DNA of 60,638 nucleotides from Pyxidicoccus fallax. Lineage in GTDB: Bacteria > Myxococcota > Myxococcia > Myxococcales > Myxococcaceae. The position numbers were made by a program, and so were the translations under genes. The DNA lies in NCBI RefSeq assembly GCF_012933655.1, contig NZ_JABBJJ010000031.1:1-60638 (forward strand). Direction: 5' to 3'. The notes beneath the pieces were generated by a model. It saw only the letters and a list, made by a program, of their open reading frames with translations, did no database searches and was not told the DNA's origin. Of this stretch, positions 17,634 through 25,299 are shown in pieces; position 1 is the first letter of the stretch, and every line of letters begins with the position of its first letter.

Positions 17634-18323
17634 TCAGTTCCGCGCGGCGCGGGCCTCGCGGCCCTTGGCGCGGGAGGCCTTGGAGAGGGCATCCGCGCCC
17701 TTCTCCTCGCCGCGCATCCACGCCTTCATCGCCGGCACCACCTGCTTGCTCCAGTTGCGGCCGGCGCGAATGGCGAGGAAGTCGTTCACCAGCGTGTCCA
17801 ACATGGCCGACAGCTGCTCGGTGAGGAACAGGCGCTCGGTGATCTGGTCGTCCTCCTCCTCGCTCATCAGCGCCGGCAGCTTGGCCGCGCGGATGTCGAG
17901 GAACTCGGAATCCACGGTGACCTCGTACTCCTTCTCACCGTTGGTGAGGCGCAGGCGCGCCTGGGCCACCAGCAGGCCCTTGTCGAGCGAGTGCTTCACG
18001 TTCTCCGAGTACGGGGCCAGCGTGCCCTTGGCGCTCATCTCCGTGACGTCGCCGGCCACGCCGCGCAGCACCACCCGGCCCATGAAGAGCACGATGACGC
18101 CCTCGCCCTCGTGCTCGATGAGCACGTCGCCCGACTCGGAGCGCCACAGGAGCCACGTGAGGAACTCGCGACCCAGGTAGGCCCGGCCGCGCAGGAGCGC
18201 CTCGCGGGCTTTGCCCTTTTCGACTTCGGCCTCGTCCTTCGTCTCCTCGGTGGCGGCGCCGTCGACACCGACGTCGCCCCGCATGAAGGCCGCCTCGGCC
18301 CGAGCCTGCTCACGCTTCGACAC
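17634..18323 (-). CDS. RdgC C-terminal-like protein (second half of split unit)
   Basis: A 229-residue protein starting at GTG 18323, with an excellent GAGGAGGT site, overlapping the upstream gene by 14 bases. Residues 60-75 contain YLGREFLTWLLWRSE. The second half (LLVAQARLRLTNGEKEYEV, FLDIRAAKLP, ERLFLTEQLSAMLDTLVNDF) follows the pattern I remember from the C-terminal half of RdgC. RdgC is a ring-shaped DNA-binding protein that modulates RecA. With the upstream gene it would make up a complete RdgC-like protein. The similarity is weak and read by eye. Confidence 0.5.
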   Translation of the reverse strand: MSKREQARAEAAFMRGDVGVDGAATEETKDEAEVEKGKAREALLRGRAYLGREFLTWLLWRSESGDVLIEHEGEGVIVLFMGRVVLRGVAGDVTEMSAKGTLAPYSENVKHSLDKGLLVAQARLRLTNGEKEYEVTVDSEFLDIRAAKLPALMSEEEDDQITERLFLTEQLSAMLDTLVNDFLAIRAGRNWSKQVVPAMKAWMRGEEKGADALSKASRAKGREARAARN

Positions 18324-18960
18324 GAGACACCTCCTCGACCGCCGACGCGGGCAGGTCCATGCCAATCAACTCGGCGGTGGGGCCGAGCGACTTCTCGTCG
18401 ATGCCCGTGGTGCGCGCCACGTCGGAGGGCGTCAGGCCGGTGAACTTCAGGCTGAGCGCGTTCTCCAGGGCGATGCAGATTTCATCCACGACCTTGCGGG
18501 ACGTGGCCCAGATCTGCATCTCGTTCGACTTCAGGTTCCAGCTGACGTCCAGCAGGGCGGTGCGGGGCGTGGCGCGGTTGCGGAGCATCTGCCGCACCTC
18601 GGCCTTGAAGGTGTTCTTCTCGGCGCGGCTGGGCGGGCGGTCGTTCTCCTTCTCGAAGGCGGAGGCCCACTTGGTCATCTCCGCCTTCATGGCCGCGGCG
18701 GGCACCTTGATGGTGTCGATGCGGAAGGCGAAGAGCGCGTACTCGCCGTAGAAGAGGCGACTGGTGGGGAACTCGCTCGAGTCGGCGTTCTCCAGTTCCA
18801 CGAAGCCCACGGCGCGCTCCTCCTCGGAGCGGCGGTCGATGGGCTCGAACGCGTGGGACTTGAGGCCGCGCGTGAGCCAGCGCTTGATGTCGGACGGCGC
18901 TTCCTTCGCCGGTTCGACCCGGAAGCGCGAGAAGGTGACAGCACCACGAAGGACAGGCAT
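18310..18960 (-). CDS. RdgC N-terminal-like protein
   Basis: A 216-residue protein from the ATG at 18960. It opens MPVLRGAVTFSRFRVEP, and its middle (SRAEKNTFKAEVRQMLRNRA, TALLDVSWNLKSNEMQIWATS) follows the RdgC N-terminal pattern of a Lys-rich helix, LLPRA-like turn, and W-D-N-G/E strand. Single-chain RdgC is about 300 residues; here the equivalent is this protein plus the downstream one, overlapping by 14 bases in another frame. It probably binds DNA as a complex with its partner. Confidence 0.55.
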   Translation of the reverse strand: MPVLRGAVTFSRFRVEPAKEAPSDIKRWLTRGLKSHAFEPIDRRSEEERAVGFVELENADSSEFPTSRLFYGEYALFAFRIDTIKVPAAAMKAEMTKWASAFEKENDRPPSRAEKNTFKAEVRQMLRNRATPRTALLDVSWNLKSNEMQIWATSRKVVDEICIALENALSLKFTGLTPSDVARTTGIDEKSLGPTAELIGMDLPASAVEEVSRVEA

Positions 18961-19062
18961 GGGGCGCGGCAGGATGGGGGGACCGCGACTCGCCGTCAAG
19001 GCACTCCCTGTCGCTGGACGGCCCCCGCGCACCTCGCCGGGAATTCGCGGTACCGTCCGCCC

Positions 19063-19758
19063 ATGTCCCGACTCTTCGCCCTCGTGCTGGTGTGTGCGCT
19101 CCTGCCCCACGTCGGGCTTGCCCAGGACACCGTCACACCCGCGCCCCCGGAGGACGCGCCGGTGGTGGCGCCTCCGCTGGTGTCGGCACCGGACGAGGTG
19201 GAGCTGGAGCCGCCCGCGCCGGAGGAGGCGCCGGACGCGCCCGTGAAGGCCGGGGAGGCCCCGGGCGTGCCCGCCCCGACGCGAGTCATCGTGGAGACGC
19301 TGTCGGGCGGCGCGGGCATGTTCGTGGGCGGGTTGGCGGGTCTGGTGCTCGGCGTCGTGACGACCGAATGCGCGATTTCCGAAGGCGACTGCAACTCCAC
19401 GGTGGTCATGGGCCTGGGCGGCATGACGCTCGGCGCCGCCATCACCACGTACGCGGTGGGCAGCTTGATGAAGGGCCGCGGCGGCTTCTTCGGCACGCTG
19501 CTTGGCGCCTTGCTGGGCACGGGCTCGGGGGTGGTGGTCGCCGCGGCCGGGGGTGACGACACGCTGGGCACCGCCGCCCTGTTCAGCCTCCCCGCCCTGG
19601 GTGCCATGGCGGGCTACGAGCTGTCGCGGAGCCTCGAGCTTCCCCCGGTGCCGTCGCCGCCGCGCCTCTCCCGGACGGACTCGCGCGGCCTGCTGGCGCC
19701 CACGTTCGGCACGACGCCGCGCGGGGGCTTCATGGGTGGAGTCGCCGGGCGGTTCTGA
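19063..19758 (+). CDS. Secreted Pro/Gly-rich hydrophobic protein
   Basis: A 231-residue protein with a signal peptide ending near GLAQDT. A Pro/Glu/Ala-rich linker follows (about 22-70), then Gly-rich hydrophobic helices (GGAGMFVGGLAGLVLGVV, GLGGMTLGAAITTYAVG, GTLLGALLGTGSGVVVAAAGG) as in glycine-zipper membrane proteins. One Cys pair sits in TECAISEGDC. Function unknown. A strong hairpin terminator follows 8 bases after the stop. Confidence 0.65.
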   Translation: MSRLFALVLVCALLPHVGLAQDTVTPAPPEDAPVVAPPLVSAPDEVELEPPAPEEAPDAPVKAGEAPGVPAPTRVIVETLSGGAGMFVGGLAGLVLGVVTTECAISEGDCNSTVVMGLGGMTLGAAITTYAVGSLMKGRGGFFGTLLGALLGTGSGVVVAAAGGDDTLGTAALFSLPALGAMAGYELSRSLELPPVPSPPRLSRTDSRGLLAPTFGTTPRGGFMGGVAGRF

Positions 19759-20249
19759 GCACGCAAAAAGCCCGGCCATCCCTCGCGGGCGCCGGGCTTT
19801 CCATGATGAGACCCTGGCTCCGAATCGTGAAGGACCAGGGCTCCGAGCGCGTGCACCCACGCGAACTCCAGCGCGTATTCCTCCTCTTCGCACCGACGTG
19901 ACGTGAGTCGCGCGGCAATCTCGGCCGCGAGCTCCCAGTGACAGGCGACCACCGCGCCCGCCAGTGGGGTGAGGCCCCATGAGGCGGGAGCCGGTGTCAG
20001 GCCACGCTGCTCCAGGTGGATGAGGAGGCGCCGCCAGTTCTCCGCCGACCGGCACAGGTTCATGAAGAAGGGCTGGGTGCGCCCTTCGAGCAGCAGTGTG
20101 GCGGCGGCAATGGTGACGAAGCTCTCGCACAGCTCCCGGGTATTGCTTACAAGAGTGTCCCGCTCTCCGTCACCTCGGCCGATGTGCTCGATGAGGGCGC
20201 GTACCGTGGCGCCCGCCTCCTCACGAAGCAACGTGAAGTCGATCTCCAT
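19614..20249 (-). pseudogene. Imm49-like immunity gene with truncated 3' end
   Basis: The first 145 or so residues read as an Imm49-type immunity protein: helical, with ATLLLEGRTQPFFMNLCRSA, LTPLAGAVVACHWELAAEIA and an acidic EEEEYALEFAWVHALGALV. After about residue 147 (near 19805) the frame leaves family-like sequence, reads through the terminator at 19766-19800 and stops only at 19614, inside the convergent gene. The native end is probably lost. It is the last gene of the toxin cassette, 12 bases after the Imm11 gene. The family call is from memory of the motif pattern. Confidence 0.5.
19766..19800. terminator. Intrinsic terminator, usable from both strands
   Basis: A perfect 10-bp stem (AAAGCCCGGC / GCCGGGCTTT) with a 14-base loop and flanking A and T runs. 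It ends the plus-strand gene at 19063 and also faces the minus-strand immunity gene, whose reading frame runs straight through it. Confidence 0.8.
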
Positions 20250-20261
20250 GTGCGCGGCCCC

Positions 20262-20840
20262 TCAGTCCTCATCACCATCCCAACCGTGCGCGGCCAGGAA
20301 GCGGCAGCCCTTGAGACCTGCCTGGACGAGCGCCTCCCGGAGGGTGACATCCACGAAGGCGTGGCTGCGCAGGTGGACGGGCCGGAAGACGTGGGAGCCG
20401 TCGGAGGGATGGTCCCGCTTGAGCGCCAGCCCGTGCACGAACTGAATCTCCGTCTTGAGAATGGAACTCATCACGACATCCGAGTGCTCCAGGTCGATGG
20501 CCTCACGGCGGTGGAGCAGGTTCATGATGAAGTGCTCACGCGAGACCACATCCTTGTTGTGGTCCACCAGAGTGACGGGCAGAAACTCTGCGTCCTGAGG
20601 CGCCAGTTCACTGACGACACGGCGAACACGCTCGGAGACGACCTGCAATCCCAGGACGTTGGTGACGAAGTCGTAGGTCTTCCGCCGGTCTGGAAAGCTG
20701 GGCGAGAAGCCCATGACCGCTCCTGCCCGGAACTCATGAGCGAGCGGCTGGGGCTCGAGATATCGCCAGCCATCGGGGCCTTCCGGGTAGGCGTCAAGCA
20801 CCGCCCCGTCATTCCTGGACGACAACACCCAGAAAGTCAT
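20262..20840 (-). CDS. Imm11 (DUF1629) family immunity protein
   Basis: A 192-residue cytoplasmic protein. The segment DAEFLPVTLVDHNKDVVSREHFIMNLL followed by REAIDLEHSDVV and a late HVFRPVHLRSHAFV matches the DUF1629/Imm11 pattern. Such proteins neutralise nuclease or other polymorphic toxins by binding them. It follows the AHH nuclease gene by 18 bases and is its likely immunity partner. Confidence 0.7.
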   Translation of the reverse strand: MTFWVLSSRNDGAVLDAYPEGPDGWRYLEPQPLAHEFRAGAVMGFSPSFPDRRKTYDFVTNVLGLQVVSERVRRVVSELAPQDAEFLPVTLVDHNKDVVSREHFIMNLLHRREAIDLEHSDVVMSSILKTEIQFVHGLALKRDHPSDGSHVFRPVHLRSHAFVDVTLREALVQAGLKGCRFLAAHGWDGDED

Positions 20841-20858
20841 GCGCCATTCCTCTCATCC

Positions 20859-21779
20859 TCACCACAGGGCCGGCCAGCTTCCATAATCCCGCCCCTTCTG
20901 AGTCTGCCACCGGCACCATGCGCCGTCATACCGCTGTCCCTCCGCCGCGCCACGGACAGCCTTGCGTGAGCGCCTCAGCAGGCCAGTCCAGAGGTTCTCT
21001 TCGAGCTTCTTCAGGTCATCGAAGACGTTCGCGACGATGTCCTCGTGAGGCTTCTCCTGCCCGCGCAGCGTGTCGATGGCCGAGTCGATGCTCTTGAGCC
21101 CCTGCATGACATCCAGCGTGTAGCCGTTGTGGTTGTTGGGGTGCTGCAGCAGCGAGTGGACGGGAACGGCCCAGGAGATGTTGGGGAGGATGATCAGGTT
21201 GTGGCCATGATCGATGTCATAGGGAGTCTGGAGGAGGATGTCGAAGTTCTCCGCTTTATCGAAGACAGGCTTCCCCGAGGAATCCTCGGTATAGAAAGCC
21301 TCTCCAGGAATCATATGGTGGGCTTGCCATAGATAGGGGAGTGTCTGACCGCTCAGGGTGGGATTGAAGTTGGACGGTTGTACGATGCTCGCGTGGGCAG
21401 CGACGCTCGCCTGGAAATCCGCAGGGCCCAGGTGCTCGAAGGTGCTGTACTCGCTGGCACGGTTGCTCCGGATGTACGTGGCACCGTTCCGGGCGTAGTT
21501 CGTGCCCTTGCCGAGAATGGCTTTGTACGGCGCCAACGAACTGGCATGAGGGCCTCCGGAATCATCGCCATTGTCGTTCTTGCGTCGCTTGTGGGTCTCG
21601 TTCACCTGCTGCTTGCGCGCCACGTTCCGCTTCATGGCGCCGGAACTACCGGGCCTCGGCCCCAGGTCCCGGATGTTGGAGCGACCGTTGGCAACGCCCT
21701 GCCCATACAGTTCGTATGCGCCCTGCATGAGGACATTGAGCGTCATCGTCCCGAGTCCACCCCTGCGCGTGTTGCTCAT
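20859..21779 (-). CDS. AHH-family nuclease toxin
   Basis: A 306-residue protein whose ATG overlaps the upstream stop (ATGA at 21776-21779). Residues 1-75 are basic and low in complexity (MKRNVARKQQVNETHKRRKN). The C-terminal domain carries an AHH nuclease signature: WQAHHMIP (151-158), a DHGHNLIILP strand (190-199), and LLQHPNNHNGY (210-220), supplying the His/Asn residues of an HNH-like site. No signal peptide is present, so it needs a specialised export route. It sits between a ketosynthase-like protein and an Imm11 gene, as in type VI secretion effector cassettes. Confidence 0.75.
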   Translation of the reverse strand: MSNTRRGGLGTMTLNVLMQGAYELYGQGVANGRSNIRDLGPRPGSSGAMKRNVARKQQVNETHKRRKNDNGDDSGGPHASSLAPYKAILGKGTNYARNGATYIRSNRASEYSTFEHLGPADFQASVAAHASIVQPSNFNPTLSGQTLPYLWQAHHMIPGEAFYTEDSSGKPVFDKAENFDILLQTPYDIDHGHNLIILPNISWAVPVHSLLQHPNNHNGYTLDVMQGLKSIDSAIDTLRGQEKPHEDIVANVFDDLKKLEENLWTGLLRRSRKAVRGAAEGQRYDGAWCRWQTQKGRDYGSWPALW

Positions 21780-22870
21780 ACAGGACCTCCTCCACGGAAA
21801 AGGCCGCCAGCGGCCAGCGAGAACGCGGAGCGGTCTCCCGAGTCTGATTGCGAGACGACGACGAACCGGCGAGCGGGCGCGTAGCGGCGCTCGAAGGCTC
21901 TCAACGCGATGCAGGCCGCCACGGCTCCATAGGCGGCCCCCATGTCTCCGAAGCTTGTGGCGGGCACCCACGCAGGTGAATCTCCCAATGATGGAACGTG
22001 CGATTTCAGACGTACCAGTGCGGAGCCCCACTCCCAGGCGCGGCGCTGCTCACCATTGAGGTCACAGAGGAAGACTACGTCCTGCTCAGGGGAAGCTCCG
22101 AGCACGTTCAGGACGCACGTGGCGAGGGCGCTACCATCGGGCATGGCCCCTGGTTCCCATGCGCGCGGCTCCACGGCGGTATGCACGGCGGTGAACTCGA
22201 CCTGGGGGTTTCTGCCGCCGGTTCCTCCTCGCGCGCGGGCGCGCAGCACGAGCAAGGCCCCCGCCTCGCCGGGTAGAAGTCCGACAGGGTTGTCTGCGGT
22301 CTTGAGGCGCCGCTCAGCGAGCAGGAAGCGTAGGTGTTCGGGTTCCAGGAGGGAGTCGACCCCTCCCACCACAGCCACATCGAAGGTGCGACGCTCCAGT
22401 TCCTGTCGCGCGGCGGCCAGGGCCAGTGCGAAGCCCGCCGAGCCGCCGGTGAAGAAGCGCCAGCGGTCCTCGGACCAAGACACGCTGTGTACCTCCAAGG
22501 CACGTCCCAGCACTTGTCGTCCCAGCGCCTCCTGTGTGGCGGCTCGGCTCCGAGGAGAGGCTCCAGGCACGGAGATGTCAGGAAGAGCGAGAAAAACTCC
22601 CGCCTCTCGGCCGAGCGCAGTCAGGGAGATCCTTGCAGCGAGATCTGCCAGTGCGTCCTCGGTGATGGCAACGAGCCGGCCCACTCCCGAGAAGCCCAGG
22701 GTGACTCCCGGAATCGCGCAGACGTTGACGGGCTGAGCCTCGCGGTCACCAGGGGCGAACGTCGTCAATTCCTCCGAGGGCTGGTGCCGCATGATGCCAG
22801 CCCTGAAGGCCGCGCATGCCGTCACCCCTGGACCCAGGCAGGAACTCATTCCGATGGACTCAATCCTCAC
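21776..22870 (-). CDS. Ketosynthase-like, probably non-catalytic effector-associated protein
   Basis: A 364-residue protein taken from GTG 22870 (VRIESIGMSSCLGPGV, the usual thiolase-fold start). FDVAVVGGVDSLLEPEHLRF and VGLLPGEAGALLVLRA are clear beta-ketoacyl synthase segments. At the nucleophile position it reads FFTGGSAGFALAL, without Cys. Inactive thiolase-fold proteins of this type are known next to type VI secretion effectors in proteobacteria and are thought to help load them. Its four-base overlap with the AHH toxin supports that role here. Confidence 0.7.
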   Translation of the reverse strand: MRIESIGMSSCLGPGVTACAAFRAGIMRHQPSEELTTFAPGDREAQPVNVCAIPGVTLGFSGVGRLVAITEDALADLAARISLTALGREAGVFLALPDISVPGASPRSRAATQEALGRQVLGRALEVHSVSWSEDRWRFFTGGSAGFALALAAARQELERRTFDVAVVGGVDSLLEPEHLRFLLAERRLKTADNPVGLLPGEAGALLVLRARARGGTGGRNPQVEFTAVHTAVEPRAWEPGAMPDGSALATCVLNVLGASPEQDVVFLCDLNGEQRRAWEWGSALVRLKSHVPSLGDSPAWVPATSFGDMGAAYGAVAACIALRAFERRYAPARRFVVVSQSDSGDRSAFSLAAGGLFRGGGPV

Positions 22871-22996
22871 CACAAGCCCCCCGCGAATGCCCAATGATGA
22901 CACGCTCTTCGCGCCCCACTCAAGCCGCCACGGGAGTTGAGACGGTCGGTCAACCACGCGCGTGGTCTTTGGTCGAACCTTCTCGCGGGGCACTCC

Positions 22997-23077
22997 ATGG
23001 AGCCTGGCCACATGAATCCGGCACGCCTGCCCCCGGGCACGAAGGTGGTGCCATGGCGTGTCATGGAGCGCACGTAG
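22997..23077 (+). pseudogene. Ser/Thr kinase start fragment 1
   Basis: An ATG-led stretch of 26 codons reads MEPGHMNPARLPPGTKVVPW then RVMERT and stops. Myxobacterial Hanks-type kinases often begin LPPGTxVGxWRVxExxGxG, so this looks like the first 25 residues of such a gene, cut before the glycine loop. A second similar fragment lies 277 bases downstream. The rest of 22871-23449 contains no gene I can support. Confidence 0.45.
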
Positions 23078-23273
23078 CCCTCGAAGCGCAGGTGCCGCTA
23101 TGTATTTATCGCATCCCAGAAGGCGATAGCGAGCGCATCTATCTCAGCCTGACCGGCTGTATTAACGGGGTTTGTGTCGGGCCCCACCCTGGAGATCGCC
23201 CTGACAAGCGCCGGCTCAGGGCGCAGGCCCACCGCGAGAGCAGCGAACCCCTTCCCCCCTCGCCGAGCACGCC

Positions 23274-23348
23274 ATGGAGCCTGACCACCTTCATCCTGCA
23301 CGCCTGCCCCCGGGTACGCAGGGGGCTTGGCGTGTGCTGGAGCGGTCT
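23274..23348 (+). pseudogene. Ser/Thr kinase start fragment 2
   Basis: It reads MEPDHLHPARLPPGTQGAW then RVLERS before leaving the pattern at STAPMLLVGK. At DNA level it is roughly 85 percent identical to fragment 1 over 50 bases. It lacks the G-x-G loop and all catalytic motifs. The two fragments together suggest a duplicated kinase gene that was deleted on the upstream flank of the histidine kinase. Confidence 0.45.
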
Positions 23349-23449
23349 ACCGCGCCAATGCTCCTGGTCGGGAAGCGGGACTGCGGTGATGCGGGAGGCC
23401 TGTCGGAGCCTCACTCCCCGACGCTCGCTTCCAGCTTCAGTCTTCTGTC

Positions 23450-25126
23450 ATGGCTTGGATGCGGAAGCTATGGACGCGCAGGAGCATCGACTGCCTTGTC
23501 ATTGGCATCCCGTTCGAAATCCTGACCGCCATCTGCTACGCCAAGCTCCTTCCACTGTCGGCCTGGCAGGCCACCGAGGCCTATGTCGCGGTCGCCCTCG
23601 TCATCTTCTCCTGTGAGGAGCTCCTGCTGGTCCTGCTGCTTCGGTGGGCCCTGCAGCCGGTAGAGCGCTGGCAGAGCGTCCGAGGGACTCGCGACGAGAC
23701 GGACGCGGTCATCCATCAGGCCCTGGTGCGCGCCTACTACATTCCCAGATGGTTTACCGTGATGTGGATAGGCTCCTGGGCCCTCGCGCTGTCGAGCCTG
23801 GTCGCCGTGCTGGCGCTGCTTCTGCCGGAGCGGGTGAGCCTGGGGGAAAGAGAGCTGCTGCTCACCGGCCTCATCGTCCTCGCGACGTGTTCGGCCAAGG
23901 CCGTCGTGGCGGCTCCACTCTTCATCTGGCGACTCGCGCCCACCACCCGGGAGCTCTCGCTCGTCGCCCGTCAGCGGAACCTGCTCTCCCTGCCCCGCCT
24001 CATCTCCTTCCGGAAAAGGCTGCTGATCTTCACGTCCTGCCTCGCGCTGACGCCGACGTGTTGGATGGCCTGCGCGTTCCTTGCTCCCTCGCCAACGCCC
24101 GGCACGATGTTCCTCTTCACCTTCACCGCGCTGGTCTGGGCCCCCATGAGCGCGTTCCTCGTCACCAAGGCCGTGTCCGGGCAGGTCAATGCCATCCGGA
24201 AGGCCGTGGACCGGGTGGTCGAGCGCTCGTCCACCCTGAACGTGGGGTACATCCCGGTGCAGCAGCCCGATACGCTCGGCGACCTCGCCGAGGGCATCAA
24301 CTGCATGGTGGACCAGCTCAACGCGAGCGCCCGAGCCAATCAGGCGCAGCTGGTGGAGCTGGACAGACTCTACCGTCAGGCCTCGGAAGCGCTGCGGCTC
24401 CGAGACGAATTCCTGCTGGTGGCTTCCCATGAGCTGAGGACGCCCTTGACGTCCCTCTCACTGACCTTGGAAGCGATGGAGCGGAAACACCAATCGGGGC
24501 GGGAGACGCCGAGAGAACATCTCCAGCGTGCCCGGCGCAAGGTCACCTGCCTCATCGGACTGGTCGATGACCTCTTGGATGTCGGCCGAATCCAGCGGGG
24601 TCACCTGGAGCTGCAGCAAGCCCCCGTCACCCTGGGTTCGCTCCTCGCCGAAGTCATCGCGAGCTTCCGCCCCCTCTCGCCTCGTCACCACCTCACCCTG
24701 GAGCTTCCGCAAGGGGAGGTCTTCGTGAAGGGAGATGAGGCGCGGCTGACGCAGGTCTTCAACAACCTCCTGGACAACGCCATCAAATACAGTCCCGAGG
24801 GCGGAGCCGTCAGGGTGAAGCTCACGCGCGACGAGGGGGAGGCTCGCGTGTCGGTCTCGGACGAGGGAGTCGGCATTCCCGCCGAGCAGTTTCCCGAGCT
24901 CTTCGAGCGCTTCTTCCGCGCCCGCACCACCCTGGCGACGAGCTTTGGAGGACTGGGGCTCGGGCTCTACATCACCCGGAATCTGGTGGAGCGGCACGGC
25001 GGGCGGATCGACGTGCAGAGCGAGGTGGGCCGGGGCACCACCTTCGCCGTGACGCTCCCCGAGTTGCGAGAGACCCACCGGGAGGTGGCGTTCCCACCGC
25101 GGCAGGAAGCCCCTGGTGAGATGTAG
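23450..25126 (+). CDS. Membrane sensor histidine kinase
   Basis: A 558-residue protein with about six hydrophobic segments in residues 10-240 (for example AYVAVALVIFSCEELLLVLL and MFLFTFTALVWAPMSAFLV). A HAMP-like linker (VERSSTLNVGYIPVQQPDTL) and a coiled coil follow. The kinase part has the H-box ASHELRTPLTSL with His327, the N-box NLLDNAIKYSPEGG, and G-boxes DEGVGIP and FGGLGLGLYITRNL. The sensor region is unlike common input domains. No response regulator gene is adjacent. Confidence 0.92.
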   Translation: MAWMRKLWTRRSIDCLVIGIPFEILTAICYAKLLPLSAWQATEAYVAVALVIFSCEELLLVLLLRWALQPVERWQSVRGTRDETDAVIHQALVRAYYIPRWFTVMWIGSWALALSSLVAVLALLLPERVSLGERELLLTGLIVLATCSAKAVVAAPLFIWRLAPTTRELSLVARQRNLLSLPRLISFRKRLLIFTSCLALTPTCWMACAFLAPSPTPGTMFLFTFTALVWAPMSAFLVTKAVSGQVNAIRKAVDRVVERSSTLNVGYIPVQQPDTLGDLAEGINCMVDQLNASARANQAQLVELDRLYRQASEALRLRDEFLLVASHELRTPLTSLSLTLEAMERKHQSGRETPREHLQRARRKVTCLIGLVDDLLDVGRIQRGHLELQQAPVTLGSLLAEVIASFRPLSPRHHLTLELPQGEVFVKGDEARLTQVFNNLLDNAIKYSPEGGAVRVKLTRDEGEARVSVSDEGVGIPAEQFPELFERFFRARTTLATSFGGLGLGLYITRNLVERHGGRIDVQSEVGRGTTFAVTLPELRETHREVAFPPRQEAPGEM

Positions 25127-25299
25127 GTCCGAAGCACGAGCCGCTCGCCCTGGCTCCAGTACCGCGTGAAGCGCCGAGGAACAAACGGACCCGCGAAGGA
25201 CGGCGTTTCCGCGTCCGTACTCGTGGGGTCACCGGAGGGATGGCTCAGGAGAGCCAGCGGCCCTTGCTGCCCCGAATGGAGTTGCCATAGGGTCCGCGA

